Source of the DNA: Empedobacter stercoris
GTDB lineage: Bacteria > Bacteroidota > Bacteroidia > Flavobacteriales > Weeksellaceae
Length of the DNA stretch: 64,000 nucleotides
Assembly (NCBI RefSeq): GCF_020281205.1
Contig: NZ_JACXZC010000008.1
Location: 47,435-111,434 of the forward strand
Direction: 5' to 3'
This document shows, one piece after another, positions 36,101 to 44,250 of the stretch; within the stretch, counting starts at the first letter, position 1, and the number at the start of each line of letters is the position of its first letter. The notes under the pieces were generated by a model. It was given only the letters and a program-made list of their open reading frames with translations, did not search any database and was not told the origin of the DNA. Position numbers and translations under genes: made by a program.

Positions 36101-39100
36101 CTTTATCTTTATTTGGACCTTCAATTTTTAATTGCCATTTTTCTTTTGCACCAGGCGTCAATTTATCACGTAAAACTTCAGCCGTCACTTTCAGTTGTTT
36201 ATTTGTAAATGGAATTGCCAAATTAAGACTTCCTGTTTGCACATCATTGAATTTCGTCATCGCATAATTCACATAAATTCCGCCACGATATTCTTCTTTG
36301 ATAGGAATTTCAACAACCGATTTTTTACTCAAATCCAAGAAACCTTTCTCAATAATTGTTTGATTCGCCTCTACTTCATAATACACATACGTATCTTTTG
36401 AACCAGATTTAAATTCAATTTTTGCAACATCTTTTGGTTCGAAAGTCGATTTATTAGGCGAAACAGCTAAAAGTGTTTTAATTGCATTTGCTTTCTTTTC
36501 ATTCGAAACATAAATCAATTTATCCACTTCCACTTTTTGTGTTCCATCCATCACAAAACCTTTTACAACATAATAACCTTCTTCTAAATTTGAAGCTTGA
36601 TTAAATTTAATTTCATCTGAAATTTTTGTATCAAAATCACTTTCGAAAACTTTTTGGTTCGTTGTCCACGTTTTTGGATTCATTTCATCACCATAAGGTT
36701 CATTCGGAAAGATTTTTTTGAATTCTTTTTTCGAATAAAAATTGTAATCTGTTGTAAATTTTTGACGACGAACTATTTCTTTTGGTGCGTTTAACGAATA
36801 AATTTCGATATGTCCTTTACCGTCTAATTTTTCATCATTCAGATTCTTCACTTCAACTTTGAACGATTTTAAATCATCTACTTTCGTTTTCTCTGAAATA
36901 GCAATAGTTAAAGACATTCTTGTATCTCCAACTTTAACAGAAGAAGATTCTGATTGCGTTTCTCCATTGATATCCGTCGTATTAACTTCGATAAAATAAT
37001 TGTAGGTTCTTACCTCATCTTTCTTTTTCTCCGAAGCTGGTTTTGCTACAAACTCAAAGTTAAATTTCCCTTCCGCATCTGTTGTTGTTTCTCCAAACGT
37101 AATTTCTTCGCGTTGTCCACGACCTACTGGAATTGAACGATACCAAGGCCAAAACGTAAAAATTTCTTGACGATAAACACGGTACGAAACTTTAGCATTA
37201 TCGATAGCTGCTCCCGAGAAAGCAATCGCTTTTCCTTCTACTTTTACTTTATCATTTAAACTATAAACACCTTTATTTTTTTCAATTTCTACCTTAAATT
37301 TTGGACGTTTATATTCTTCTACTTTAAATGAATAATATCCTTGACTATTAATAGCTCTAATCGAAAAGTTTCCTGTTAAACCGCTATTTGGTAAAACAAA
37401 ACTTCCGTTTACAGAACCAAATTCGTTGGTTGTTAAATCCATTTTTGAAAGCTCTTTATTATTGACATCATATAAACCAATCGTCAATTTAGAATTTGGA
37501 ATAACTTTTCGAGTCTTATCTTTTGAGGTATAAAAAATTCCTTTGAAATAAACTGTTTGTCCAGGACGATAAATTGCTCGATCTGTAAAAATCTTAACCT
37601 CATTAGTTGAACGTACATTTTCGTTATAATAATCGTAATAATAAGTCGAATAGATGGTATGTTCATCTTTTATGCGATACTGAAAATTTCTCCATCCCGA
37701 AGGTGTTTGAATGATTCCATCTTTATCAGAAGTCAGAATTTTAGTTTCCTTTTTATTGTAATTTGTCAAATTAGAAAACTCTACAGAAATATTACTTTCT
37801 GGTTTTCCAGTTTCGCGATTGACAACTGATAATTTATCATTCAACGAATTAATCGCATATTTAGAAACCATGATATCTAAATAGTCGATGTCATCTTTTG
37901 TATTAATTTTGAAATCAGTAGTATTCGAAAACAACACAATATAACGACCAACTTTTAACGGATTCAATTTTACAATTGTTGTATGTTCTTGAAAATCATC
38001 AAACGATTTAACATCAATTACATATTGATCGACAACTTTTAAGCTATTCAGAAATTTTTGAGCTTCTGTAATTCGATTTTCATTGTAAACATTTAAAACT
38101 TGTATTTTTTCTTTCCCGTCAAAACCTTCGTTATAAGCCAATACTTTTACATAAACCTTATTCAAATTTTTATGCATTAATTGAATTGGTGTATTTTGAT
38201 TTTCGTTGATATATTTCTCTGCTTGAACATTTAATTCTTGCGATTTTATCTTCAAAACCAAATTATCTACAACTCTTTTTTCATCAGAATTTGGATATTG
38301 TTTTGTAAGTTTTTCTTGAATATTAAAAATCTTTTTAACGTTCGCTAACTTTTCTTCTTCCAAACCATAATAATCTGTCGCTAAAGTTGCGTACACATAA
38401 GATGAATACCACGCTTTTGGATATTTAGTTGCTAAAATTTCTTTTTGTTTGATAAAATCTTGAATCGAAAGTGAATTTCGTTTATTCTCTAATAAAATCA
38501 ATTCATTGTACAAAACAGCATTTTCGTTGTTTTTTTGTTTATTGATTTCAACTAAATCAGAAAGCAATTGATTTGCTTTGTCTTTTTCATCATTTTGATT
38601 CAGATAATTGATGTAATTTCTTACTAAAACATCATACAAAGTTGGCATTAAATCCAATTGTTCTTGTGCATTTTTCTTGTCATCTGCAAGATTCAAAATC
38701 ATTTTATACTCTTGAGATTTTGCATTGATTAATTCATTTTTTGGTTGAATTGATTTCGAAAAATAATTATTAATCGTTTTCTTGAACGTTTCTTCTGTCC
38801 AAAATCTAACATCATTTGTTGCTTGATTTTCGATAGTTGTACGACTATTTATTTTCCAACGATTTTCGTTGTAATACAATTGATACAAATCGGCCAAATA
38901 CGAATTGGTAATGGCATTATTAACGTTTGATTTTTCGTTTAATTCTTTCTTAAACAAATCAAAAACGAAGTTAACATCGTCTTTTTCATCAGAAGTTGCA
39001 ACTTTAATTTTTGATTCGTAAAACAAGGCTTTCAAATAACTTTGTTGATTGTTTTCCTTTTTTGATAAAGCTTTTAATTCATCAATTTTTGGTTGGAGAG

Positions 39101-39221
39101 ATTTGAATTGACCATTCTGCATTTGTTGATCAATTTCTTTCCACTTTTGATCAATCGTTGGGGATTGAGCCATAAGCATCGAGTTGGTTAAAATTAATAG
39201 TAAAAACAAGAATTGTTTCAT
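33135..39221 (-). CDS. Alpha-2-macroglobulin family protein with TonB-receptor plug-like insert
   Basis: A 2028-residue exported protein. A signal peptide (MKQFLFLLLILTNSMLMAQ) without a lipobox is followed by a helical N-terminal region (about 25-340) and MG-type beta domains, including the MG segment IFTDRAIYRPGQTVYFKGIF. An A2M domain follows (TEWKFMAIAHTPDLKTG) and then a thioester domain with YECAEQ, in which C1489 and its Gln would form the reactive thioester. Between the MG region and the A2M domain, about residues 1155-1245, lies a stretch like the plug of SusC-type receptors (ALYVVDGVVYDKAP, then LKGEQATALYGARGVNGVVVITTKKG). Bacterial macroglobulins trap proteases near the envelope. 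No pbpC gene adjoins. Confidence 0.93.
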   Translation of the reverse strand: MKQFLFLLLILTNSMLMAQSPTIDQKWKEIDQQMQNGQFKSLQPKIDELKALSKKENNQQSYLKALFYESKIKVATSDEKDDVNFVFDLFKKELNEKSNVNNAITNSYLADLYQLYYNENRWKINSRTTIENQATNDVRFWTEETFKKTINNYFSKSIQPKNELINAKSQEYKMILNLADDKKNAQEQLDLMPTLYDVLVRNYINYLNQNDEKDKANQLLSDLVEINKQKNNENAVLYNELILLENKRNSLSIQDFIKQKEILATKYPKAWYSSYVYATLATDYYGLEEEKLANVKKIFNIQEKLTKQYPNSDEKRVVDNLVLKIKSQELNVQAEKYINENQNTPIQLMHKNLNKVYVKVLAYNEGFDGKEKIQVLNVYNENRITEAQKFLNSLKVVDQYVIDVKSFDDFQEHTTIVKLNPLKVGRYIVLFSNTTDFKINTKDDIDYLDIMVSKYAINSLNDKLSVVNRETGKPESNISVEFSNLTNYNKKETKILTSDKDGIIQTPSGWRNFQYRIKDEHTIYSTYYYDYYNENVRSTNEVKIFTDRAIYRPGQTVYFKGIFYTSKDKTRKVIPNSKLTIGLYDVNNKELSKMDLTTNEFGSVNGSFVLPNSGLTGNFSIRAINSQGYYSFKVEEYKRPKFKVEIEKNKGVYSLNDKVKVEGKAIAFSGAAIDNAKVSYRVYRQEIFTFWPWYRSIPVGRGQREEITFGETTTDAEGKFNFEFVAKPASEKKKDEVRTYNYFIEVNTTDINGETQSESSSVKVGDTRMSLTIAISEKTKVDDLKSFKVEVKNLNDEKLDGKGHIEIYSLNAPKEIVRRQKFTTDYNFYSKKEFKKIFPNEPYGDEMNPKTWTTNQKVFESDFDTKISDEIKFNQASNLEEGYYVVKGFVMDGTQKVEVDKLIYVSNEKKANAIKTLLAVSPNKSTFEPKDVAKIEFKSGSKDTYVYYEVEANQTIIEKGFLDLSKKSVVEIPIKEEYRGGIYVNYAMTKFNDVQTGSLNLAIPFTNKQLKVTAEVLRDKLTPGAKEKWQLKIEGPNKDKVSAEVLASMYDASLDQFASNSLDFNVYNFTNSRKNNPFNLYQFYSTNPSRAIYYRTNYDFYARGYAGLDLNLFDFGFNQYRMNRMMMKSIAPGVRMREVSENEIHVDVQMETSANVSLDEAVVTGMGIVRDKKSLGYASQEITIRGASSLQGNENALYVVDGVVYDKAPELNPDDIQSMNVLKGEQATALYGARGVNGVVVITTKKGANAALDNVKARTNLNETAFFYPNLKTDAKGNVIIEFTTPESLTEWKFMAIAHTPDLKTGYLEQNVRTQKDLMVVPNMPRFLREGDKISISSKINNLSDNVLNGSAKLMLFDAFTNQPIDAQFKLTNAVQNFSVAKGSSDQVTWTIDVPKNVQAVVYRVVASAGDFSDGEESALPILTNRMMVTETLPIYVKEGQKKSFQFENMINNKSISLDNFKLTFEMTTNPIWYAIFSLPYLREYPYECAEQVFSRLYGNMISEKVINSNPKIKAVFDDWNKKGELKSKLQLNQELKNIILEETPWVKNAESEEEQMKQIAVLFQLNQMQTEMKSAFQKLSDKQQSNGGFAWFDGGRPNEYITTHIVSGFGNMKKMDVNFKAFEIDVNPLIKKAIQYIDNENLNRFKEFKKDQKSFKNIVYSDGLHYLYARSFFLEDYPMSKELDEMKTAMLKNLNDTKLDLSLQQKAMAAIVMNRFGMQSAAKIVVNSIKEKAVESDEMGMYWKENQPGWFWYQAPVETQSFLIEAFDEVSKDEKSVEEMKVWLLKNRQTNQWNSTKATTKAVYALMNFGKSWIDADKGITVKIGNTNFDLDKNSQAGSGYMKTSWNKEEIKPEMGKVEVAKTSPGVAWGAMYWQYFEDLDKIKSAETGIQFNKKLFVKTNSANGPVLKEITTSTPIKVGDIVTVRLEISIDRNMQFVHIKDMRASGFEPVNVLSGYKWKGEFGYYESTRDAATNFFSDYMRKGTYVFEYDLKANNAGNFSNGITSMQNMYAPELSAQSEGIRVEIK

Positions 39222-39311
39222 AGAGTTTTTCTTTTATGAGTAGATGCAAGTTACGGAAAAATGGTTGGTTGAAGAAGTAAAATAATCAGCAATCGTTTGA
39301 TAGATAGCACA

Positions 39312-39345
39312 AAAAAAAACCTGAATGTTTCCATTCAGATTTTTT
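39312..39345 (-). terminator. Terminator after the tsaC-cca group
   Basis: CTGAATG and CATTCAG pair across TTTC (core near 39321-39338), with AAAAAAAAA to the left, a T-run for leftward transcription. Confidence 0.75.
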
Positions 39346-39370
39346 GATATATAAGTCGATTTATTACTTT

Positions 39371-39883
39371 TTATAAATCGTCTACGTCTAAATCATCGTC
39401 GATTTGTAAATCATTCAATTCAGCATCCTCTACAAAATCAATCTCATCTTCGTCATCTAAATCAACTAACATGTCTTTTTTAGGCGCTTTAAGAGGCATT
39501 GACCCAAAACGGTAAACAGTTAATGGGTAATTAAGTACAGCTGGTTTTTCTTCTACTGAAATTAATTCTGCAACAAATGTCCACATTTCCATAAAATCAT
39601 ATACAAAAGCCATACGATCACCTTGATTAATAAAAGCTTCTTTGATATAGAAATCTGCCATTGTTTCGTCTGTCCCATCATCAGACATATCCTCTAAAGG
39701 AATTTCTTTTGTTTGGTTTCCATCTTCATCTAATTCATAGAATGATGCCAACTCCTCACCTTGTAAACTAAAGGCACTTATGATCCCTTTGTACAATGTA
39801 AATAATGTTTGCTTCTCCTTAATTTCTATGTCCCTAAAAACATCCTCTTTTGAATCAAGGAATACTCGAATTTTATATATCAC
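39371..39883 (-). CDS. IS1096 passenger TnpR / pRiA4b ORF-3-like protein
   Basis: A 170-residue acidic protein of the family named after pRiA4b ORF-3, also labelled IS1096 element passenger TnpR. It starts MIYKIRVFLDSKEDVFRDIEI and has the central RMAFVYDFMEMWTFVAEL, typical of the fold; the tail is a run of Asp and Glu. No transposon surrounds it here. It starts 3 bases after the cca stop in what looks like a stable operon, so in this genome it seems to be a resident gene of unknown role. Confidence 0.85.
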   Translation of the reverse strand: MIYKIRVFLDSKEDVFRDIEIKEKQTLFTLYKGIISAFSLQGEELASFYELDEDGNQTKEIPLEDMSDDGTDETMADFYIKEAFINQGDRMAFVYDFMEMWTFVAELISVEEKPAVLNYPLTVYRFGSMPLKAPKKDMLVDLDDEDEIDFVEDAELNDLQIDDDLDVDDL

Positions 39884-39886
39884 TTT

Positions 39887-41308
39887 CTAAATATTTTTCG
39901 GTTCCAAATTTAAATCTTTTCCCATATTAATTACAAATTCTAAGGCAGAATTATAATTATTTTCGACTTCGCCTTCTAAGATTGCTTCTTTGATGGCATT
40001 TTTAAGTATTCCAATTTCTTTTCCTGGCTGAATATTAAATATTTCCATGATTTGCTCTCCAGAAATTGGCGGTTGAAAATTACGAACTCTATCGCGTTCT
40101 TCAACATCTTTAATTTTTTGTTCTACAACTTCAAAATTTTGTTTAAAACGTTTTTGTTTACGTTCATTTTTTGTTGTAATGTCTGCTTTGCAAAGCGTTA
40201 TTAAATCGTCAAAATCTTCTCCTGCATCAAACAATAATCTGCGCAATGCTGAATCTGTTGCATCATCTGTTACAACTGCAATTGGTCGAGAGCTCATCAT
40301 GACCAATTTTTGAACATATTTAACTTGTGGTCCTAATGGTAATTTTAATCGTCTGAATAATTTTAGGACCATTTTAGAGCCAACAAATTCGTGTGAATGA
40401 AATGTCCAACCTACATTCTTATCAAAACGTTTTGTAACTGCTTTTCCAATATCATGCAATAAAGCTGCCCAACGCAACCAGACATTGTCGGTGTGTATAG
40501 AAATATTATCTACCACTTCTAACGTATGGTAAAAATTATCTTTATGTTTTTGTCCTTCTACTTCTTCAATTCCTTTTAACGCAACCAATTCTGGTAAAAT
40601 ATGTTGCATTAAACCTGATTGTTCCAATAACAATAATCCAACAGATGGTTTATCTGTCATCATAATTTTCTGAAACTCATCCATCACACGCTCAAAAGAC
40701 ACGATACTAATACGTTCAGCATTATCAATTATTGCCTGAAAAGATTTTTTTTCTATTTCGAACCCTAACTGTGTAGCAAAACGAATTGCACGCATCATAC
40801 GCAATGGGTCATCAGAATAGGTAATATTAGGTTCTAATGGAGTCTTGATGATTTTGTTATTCAAATCTTCTACTCCATTAAAGGGATCAATCAATTCGCC
40901 AAAGTTTTCTTTGTTCATTGAAATTGCCAGCGTATTAATTGTGAAATCACGACGTTTTTGGTCATCTTCTAATGTACCATCTTCCACATGAGGTTTACGG
41001 CTATCTTCAGAATAACTCTCTTTTCGCGCACCTACAAATTCTAAATCAGTGTCTTTGTATTTGAACATTGCTGTTCCAAATCGTTTAAAAACTGAAACGG
41101 GTGATGTGTTTTCTAATGTTTTGGCCAACTCTTTGGCTAATAATATTCCGTTTCCTACGGTAACAAAATCGATGTCTTTTTTTTGACCACGATTCAACAA
41201 ATAATCGCGTACAAATCCTCCTACAACATAAGTTTCTTGATTAATTTCATCAGCAACTTCTGCTACATTTTTAAAAATAGGATTGGATACGGCTTCTAAG
41301 ATTTTCAT
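39887..41308 (-). CDS. cca: CCA tRNA nucleotidyltransferase (poly(A) polymerase family, HD domain)
   Basis: A 473-residue class II nucleotidyltransferase that adds or repairs the CCA end of tRNAs. The active-site motif is VGGFVRDYLL with KKDIDFV carrying the two metal-binding Asp; RRDFTINTLAI and DPLRMMRAIRFATQLGF follow. An HD domain (RWAALLHDIGKAVTKR) sits in the second half and could give phosphatase activity. It has a TACTTTTG box at 41313-41320 (minus), downstream of tsaC. Confidence 0.93.
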   Translation of the reverse strand: MKILEAVSNPIFKNVAEVADEINQETYVVGGFVRDYLLNRGQKKDIDFVTVGNGILLAKELAKTLENTSPVSVFKRFGTAMFKYKDTDLEFVGARKESYSEDSRKPHVEDGTLEDDQKRRDFTINTLAISMNKENFGELIDPFNGVEDLNNKIIKTPLEPNITYSDDPLRMMRAIRFATQLGFEIEKKSFQAIIDNAERISIVSFERVMDEFQKIMMTDKPSVGLLLLEQSGLMQHILPELVALKGIEEVEGQKHKDNFYHTLEVVDNISIHTDNVWLRWAALLHDIGKAVTKRFDKNVGWTFHSHEFVGSKMVLKLFRRLKLPLGPQVKYVQKLVMMSSRPIAVVTDDATDSALRRLLFDAGEDFDDLITLCKADITTKNERKQKRFKQNFEVVEQKIKDVEERDRVRNFQPPISGEQIMEIFNIQPGKEIGILKNAIKEAILEGEVENNYNSALEFVINMGKDLNLEPKNI

Positions 41309-41312
41309 TTTG

Positions 41313-41320
41313 CAAAAGTA
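41313..41320 (-). promoter_or_regulatory. Promoter -7 box of cca
   Basis: TACTTTTG on the minus strand, 4 bases before the cca ATG, so a transcript from here would be leaderless or nearly so. Confidence 0.4.
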
Positions 41321-41339
41321 TAAGTTTTGAAATAAAAAA

Positions 41340-41897
41340 CTACTCTCTAATAACTTTTACTTCGTTATCTAGACCTAATTTAATTATTGTTGACGCAGTA
41401 AACTGAGGCACAAAGGTTTTGGTTTCTTCGGGATAAAAGTCAACCTGTTCTAAAATTGTTGGATTCACTTCTGAAAAGACTTTTGGCGAAGGTTCTCCTG
41501 ATAAATTAGCAGAAGTAGACACAATTGGTCCACCTAATTTTCCGATTATTTTTTTACAAAACAAGTCTTCTGTCAAACGAATAGCAATTGTATTGTCTTC
41601 TGCAATTAATGACTGAGGTAAACCTTTTGGATTATCGTAAATAATGGTAATTGGTTTTTCATTCAAATCAATCAAATCCCACGCTAATTCAGGCACCTCC
41701 ACAATTTCTTGTAACATTTTAGGCGAATCAACCAAAATGATCAATGATTTTGAAGAAGGACGATTTTTTATCTGATAAATCTTTTCGATTGCAGCTTCAT
41801 TCTTCGCATCACAACCTAATCCAAGAATCGTATCCGTTGGATAAAGCATTGTTTCTCCTTGTTTTAGCTTCGCTACAATTTCGTTTATATCTGACAT
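41340..41897 (-). CDS. tsaC: Threonylcarbamoyl-AMP synthase (Sua5/YciO/YrdC family)
   Basis: A 185-residue enzyme that makes threonylcarbamoyl-AMP from threonine, bicarbonate and ATP for t6A modification of tRNA. The motif GETMLYPTDTILGLGCDA near the N-terminus, IKNRPSSKSLIILV, and GPIVSTSANLSGEPSPK are all present. It is the single-domain form, without the Sua5 C-terminal extension. It shares the direction of cca (31 bases apart), which gives a small tRNA-maturation group. A TACCTTTG box lies at 41923-41930. Confidence 0.94.
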   Translation of the reverse strand: MSDINEIVAKLKQGETMLYPTDTILGLGCDAKNEAAIEKIYQIKNRPSSKSLIILVDSPKMLQEIVEVPELAWDLIDLNEKPITIIYDNPKGLPQSLIAEDNTIAIRLTEDLFCKKIIGKLGGPIVSTSANLSGEPSPKVFSEVNPTILEQVDFYPEETKTFVPQFTASTIIKLGLDNEVKVIRE

Positions 41898-41922
41898 ATT
41901 AATTGTTTTATAAATTTGTTTG

Positions 41923-41930
41923 CAAAGGTA
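41923..41930 (-). promoter_or_regulatory. Promoter -7 box of tsaC
   Basis: TACCTTTG on the minus strand fits TAnnTTTG, 25 bases upstream of tsaC. Confidence 0.5.
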
Positions 41931-42021
41931 TTGTAGGAAAGTGAAATATGTATAATTATTTTGAAGTGAAAAGTTATTTATTCTGATATTTGTATAAATA
42001 AAAACTAATCGACAAATTGAG

Positions 42022-42029
42022 TATTTTTG
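42022..42029 (+). promoter_or_regulatory. Promoter -7 box of the GT2 gene
   Basis: TATTTTTG fits TAnnTTTG. The longest open frame would start at the TTG inside this box, so that start is rejected in favour of ATG 42069. Confidence 0.55.
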
Positions 42030-42039
42030 TCTAAAAATA

Positions 42040-42072
42040 ATGGACTATATAAAACCAACGACAAAACTATGA
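42040..42072 (+). CDS. Possible 10-codon leader peptide before the GT2 gene
   Basis: ATG 42040 opens MDYIKPTTKL and stops at TGA 42070-42072, so its stop overlaps the ATG of the glycosyltransferase (ATGA). It would be the first start codon on the mRNA if transcription begins about 5-7 bases after the -7 box. Coupled translation is plausible but unproven. Confidence 0.3.
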   Translation: MDYIKPTTKL

Positions 42073-42950
42073 TAAGCATAATCTTGCCTGTGTACAACGC
42101 TTCTCCTTATTTAAAACAATGTATCGAATCTATATTAAAACAAACTTATATCAATTTTGAATTAATAATTATCAATGATGGTTCTACTGACAATAGTTTG
42201 GAAATATGTATTGAATTTGAAAATTTAGATAATAGAATTTTATTAATTAATCAAGAAAATAAAGGTTTTGGTTTTACAAGAAATCTTGGATTAGAAAAAG
42301 CTTCAGGAGAATATATTTATTGGGTTGATTCAGATGATTGGATAGAAAAAGATACCATTGAAATTCTTTATAATGCAATTAATCAATACTCAGCTAACAT
42401 TGTTGTATGTGGATATGTAGAAGAATATAATTCTACTAAAAAAATATATAGAAATGATAAATCCATAAAAGTTTTGAATAAAGTCGATTTTTATGAAAAA
42501 ATAATTCTTGAAGATAATTTGAAAAGTTATTTATGGGATAAATTATGTAAAAAACAAGTTTTTGAAAACGTTACATTTCCTGAAAACAGATACTTTGAAG
42601 ATTACTCCATTTTATACAAAATAGCATATAATACGGAAAAAATTGTATTAGTTAACAAAGCAAAATATCATTATAGGCAACACAATAATAGTATTTGCAG
42701 ATTTTCTAACTCTAAAAAAGAATACGATTTTTTTCTTGCTATACGAGAAAAAATAGATTTTTTATCTAAGACTTCAAATTTAGGAGACTTGAAAAAACAA
42801 TATGAAATAATTGCTATCCGCAAAATTTTACGAACTTTAAAAATTCTTCTAATAAATAATGATATTGATTCTTCTAATTATATTGACAGTATAATAAAAC
42901 ATCTAGCACCTTATAAATCAATCGCTAAAAAAAGAACTATCTTCTATTAA
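42069..42950 (+). CDS. Glycosyltransferase family 2
   Basis: A 293-residue GT-A fold transferase that moves a sugar from a nucleotide-sugar. It opens MISIILPVYNASPYLKQC, the standard GT2 start, and has IINDGSTDNS and the metal-binding YWVDSDDWI. There is no membrane segment, so it works at the inner face of the membrane. The start at 42069 puts the family N-terminus at residue 1. It begins an envelope-glycan region with the GT4 and LPS-kinase-like genes. Donor and acceptor are not predictable. Confidence 0.92.
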   Translation: MISIILPVYNASPYLKQCIESILKQTYINFELIIINDGSTDNSLEICIEFENLDNRILLINQENKGFGFTRNLGLEKASGEYIYWVDSDDWIEKDTIEILYNAINQYSANIVVCGYVEEYNSTKKIYRNDKSIKVLNKVDFYEKIILEDNLKSYLWDKLCKKQVFENVTFPENRYFEDYSILYKIAYNTEKIVLVNKAKYHYRQHNNSICRFSNSKKEYDFFLAIREKIDFLSKTSNLGDLKKQYEIIAIRKILRTLKILLINNDIDSSNYIDSIIKHLAPYKSIAKKRTIFY

Positions 42951-43051
42951 TTATATCAAATTCTATTTAGCTATAAATCACACAAAATTCTATTCTTGGA
43001 TATTGTCTAAAAATAAAAAAACGTATCAAAAAATATAACTTATATTAAATT

Positions 43052-44143
43052 TTATAGAGAAGTGTAAAAGTTATGGTAGTTTTCTTCCAAATTTTTTAAA
43101 TCAAAACTTGAAGAAACAATACTAAATGCCGACTCCACAATATCTTTCCTTAAACTAGCATTTTCTAATAAATTCGAGATTTTTCTTTCTAATTCATTTT
43201 TATCTTTTATTTCCGCTAAAAAACCTGTTTTATAATCAATAACAACTTCTGGTATTCCTCCTGCTTTTGTAGATACAATTGGCACTTTTGATGCAAAAGC
43301 TTCATAAATTGATAATGGTAATCCTTCTGTTAACGATGTCATCAAAAGAATATCTAATTCAGGTAATAATTCATTGATATTATTTCTAAATCCCAAAAAA
43401 TGAATTTTATTTTCAATTCCCAAACTACTTGTATACTCCTTTAATTCTGCATCTAATTCACCACCTCCAATCAAAACAAATTCTAGTTTATCAGGATTCT
43501 TTTTAAGTAATAATTCAGCAGTATCAATAAAAGTTTTTATATCTTTTTGTTTTGATAAAGAACAAATATTTCCAATAATTTTTGAATCTTCAGACAGATT
43601 TAGTTCATCATGAATAATATTTTTTGACGATTTATTTGCAAACTTATTTACATCAATAGCATCATAAATTGTTAATAATTTATTCGGATCCATTCCTACA
43701 TCAAGATATATTTTTTCAACAGCTTTTGATACACAAACAATCTTTTCTACATATTTGTTATCATATTTTAACTTACTAAAAAAATTATCCTTAATACGAT
43801 TATTTCTTTTTCTACTATAAATAATTCTAGCTTTAGTATTGGATAACATTTTTGCTAAAATTGCTGCAGATAGTGCACTTGAATCATGAATATGGACTAC
43901 ATCAATTTGTTTTTCTTTTATAATTTTGTTTATAGGCCTAATTAAACTTAAAACTTTATTTTTCTTCGTATAAGTAAAATAATTAGCCGTATCTATTTTA
44001 CATTTTTCAGCTAACACAGAAAATTCAGGACATAAAATATATTGTTGGATATCATCATATTTTTTTAACAAATTATAAATTGTGTACATTTGTGCGTCAC
44101 CTCCACGCCACTCTTCTATTGAAGTAACATTTAATATATTCAT
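43052..44143 (-). CDS. Glycosyltransferase family 4
   Basis: A 363-residue GT-B fold retaining transferase. The N-terminal domain starts MNILNVTSIEEWRGGDAQMY, and the C-terminal domain has IGNICSLSKQKDIKTFI and the EX7E-type motif SLTEGLPLSIYEAFASKVPIVSTKAGGIPE. It is leftward and divergent from the LPS-kinase-like gene, with overlapping promoters between them. Likely role: adding a sugar to lipid-A core or a capsule-like glycan, judged from the neighbours. Confidence 0.93.
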   Translation of the reverse strand: MNILNVTSIEEWRGGDAQMYTIYNLLKKYDDIQQYILCPEFSVLAEKCKIDTANYFTYTKKNKVLSLIRPINKIIKEKQIDVVHIHDSSALSAAILAKMLSNTKARIIYSRKRNNRIKDNFFSKLKYDNKYVEKIVCVSKAVEKIYLDVGMDPNKLLTIYDAIDVNKFANKSSKNIIHDELNLSEDSKIIGNICSLSKQKDIKTFIDTAELLLKKNPDKLEFVLIGGGELDAELKEYTSSLGIENKIHFLGFRNNINELLPELDILLMTSLTEGLPLSIYEAFASKVPIVSTKAGGIPEVVIDYKTGFLAEIKDKNELERKISNLLENASLRKDIVESAFSIVSSSFDLKNLEENYHNFYTSL

Positions 44144-44176
44144 TTTTTGTTTTTAAAATAATTTTGATATGCCCAG

Positions 44177-44196
44177 CAAAAATAAGCATATCTTTG
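44177..44196. promoter_or_regulatory. Back-to-back divergent -7 boxes
   Basis: TATTTTTG on the minus strand (44177-44184) serves the GT4 gene; TATCTTTG on the plus strand (44189-44196) serves the LPS-kinase-like gene. They are only 4 bases apart, so the two polymerase footprints must overlap. Confidence 0.55.
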
Positions 44197-44250
44197 GCAC
44201 ATTAAAATGAAATATAGTTTTATTCTATATTAATTACAAGATTTTATAAA

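Noticed and set aside
39371..39883. Transposon remnant because of the TnpR-passenger family name
   Set aside because: No inverted repeats or transposase nearby, and the gene is 3 bases from cca in a regular operon.
42027..42068. TTG start of the GT2 gene
   Set aside because: The TTG is part of the TATTTTTG promoter box; the family N-terminus starts at ATG 42069.
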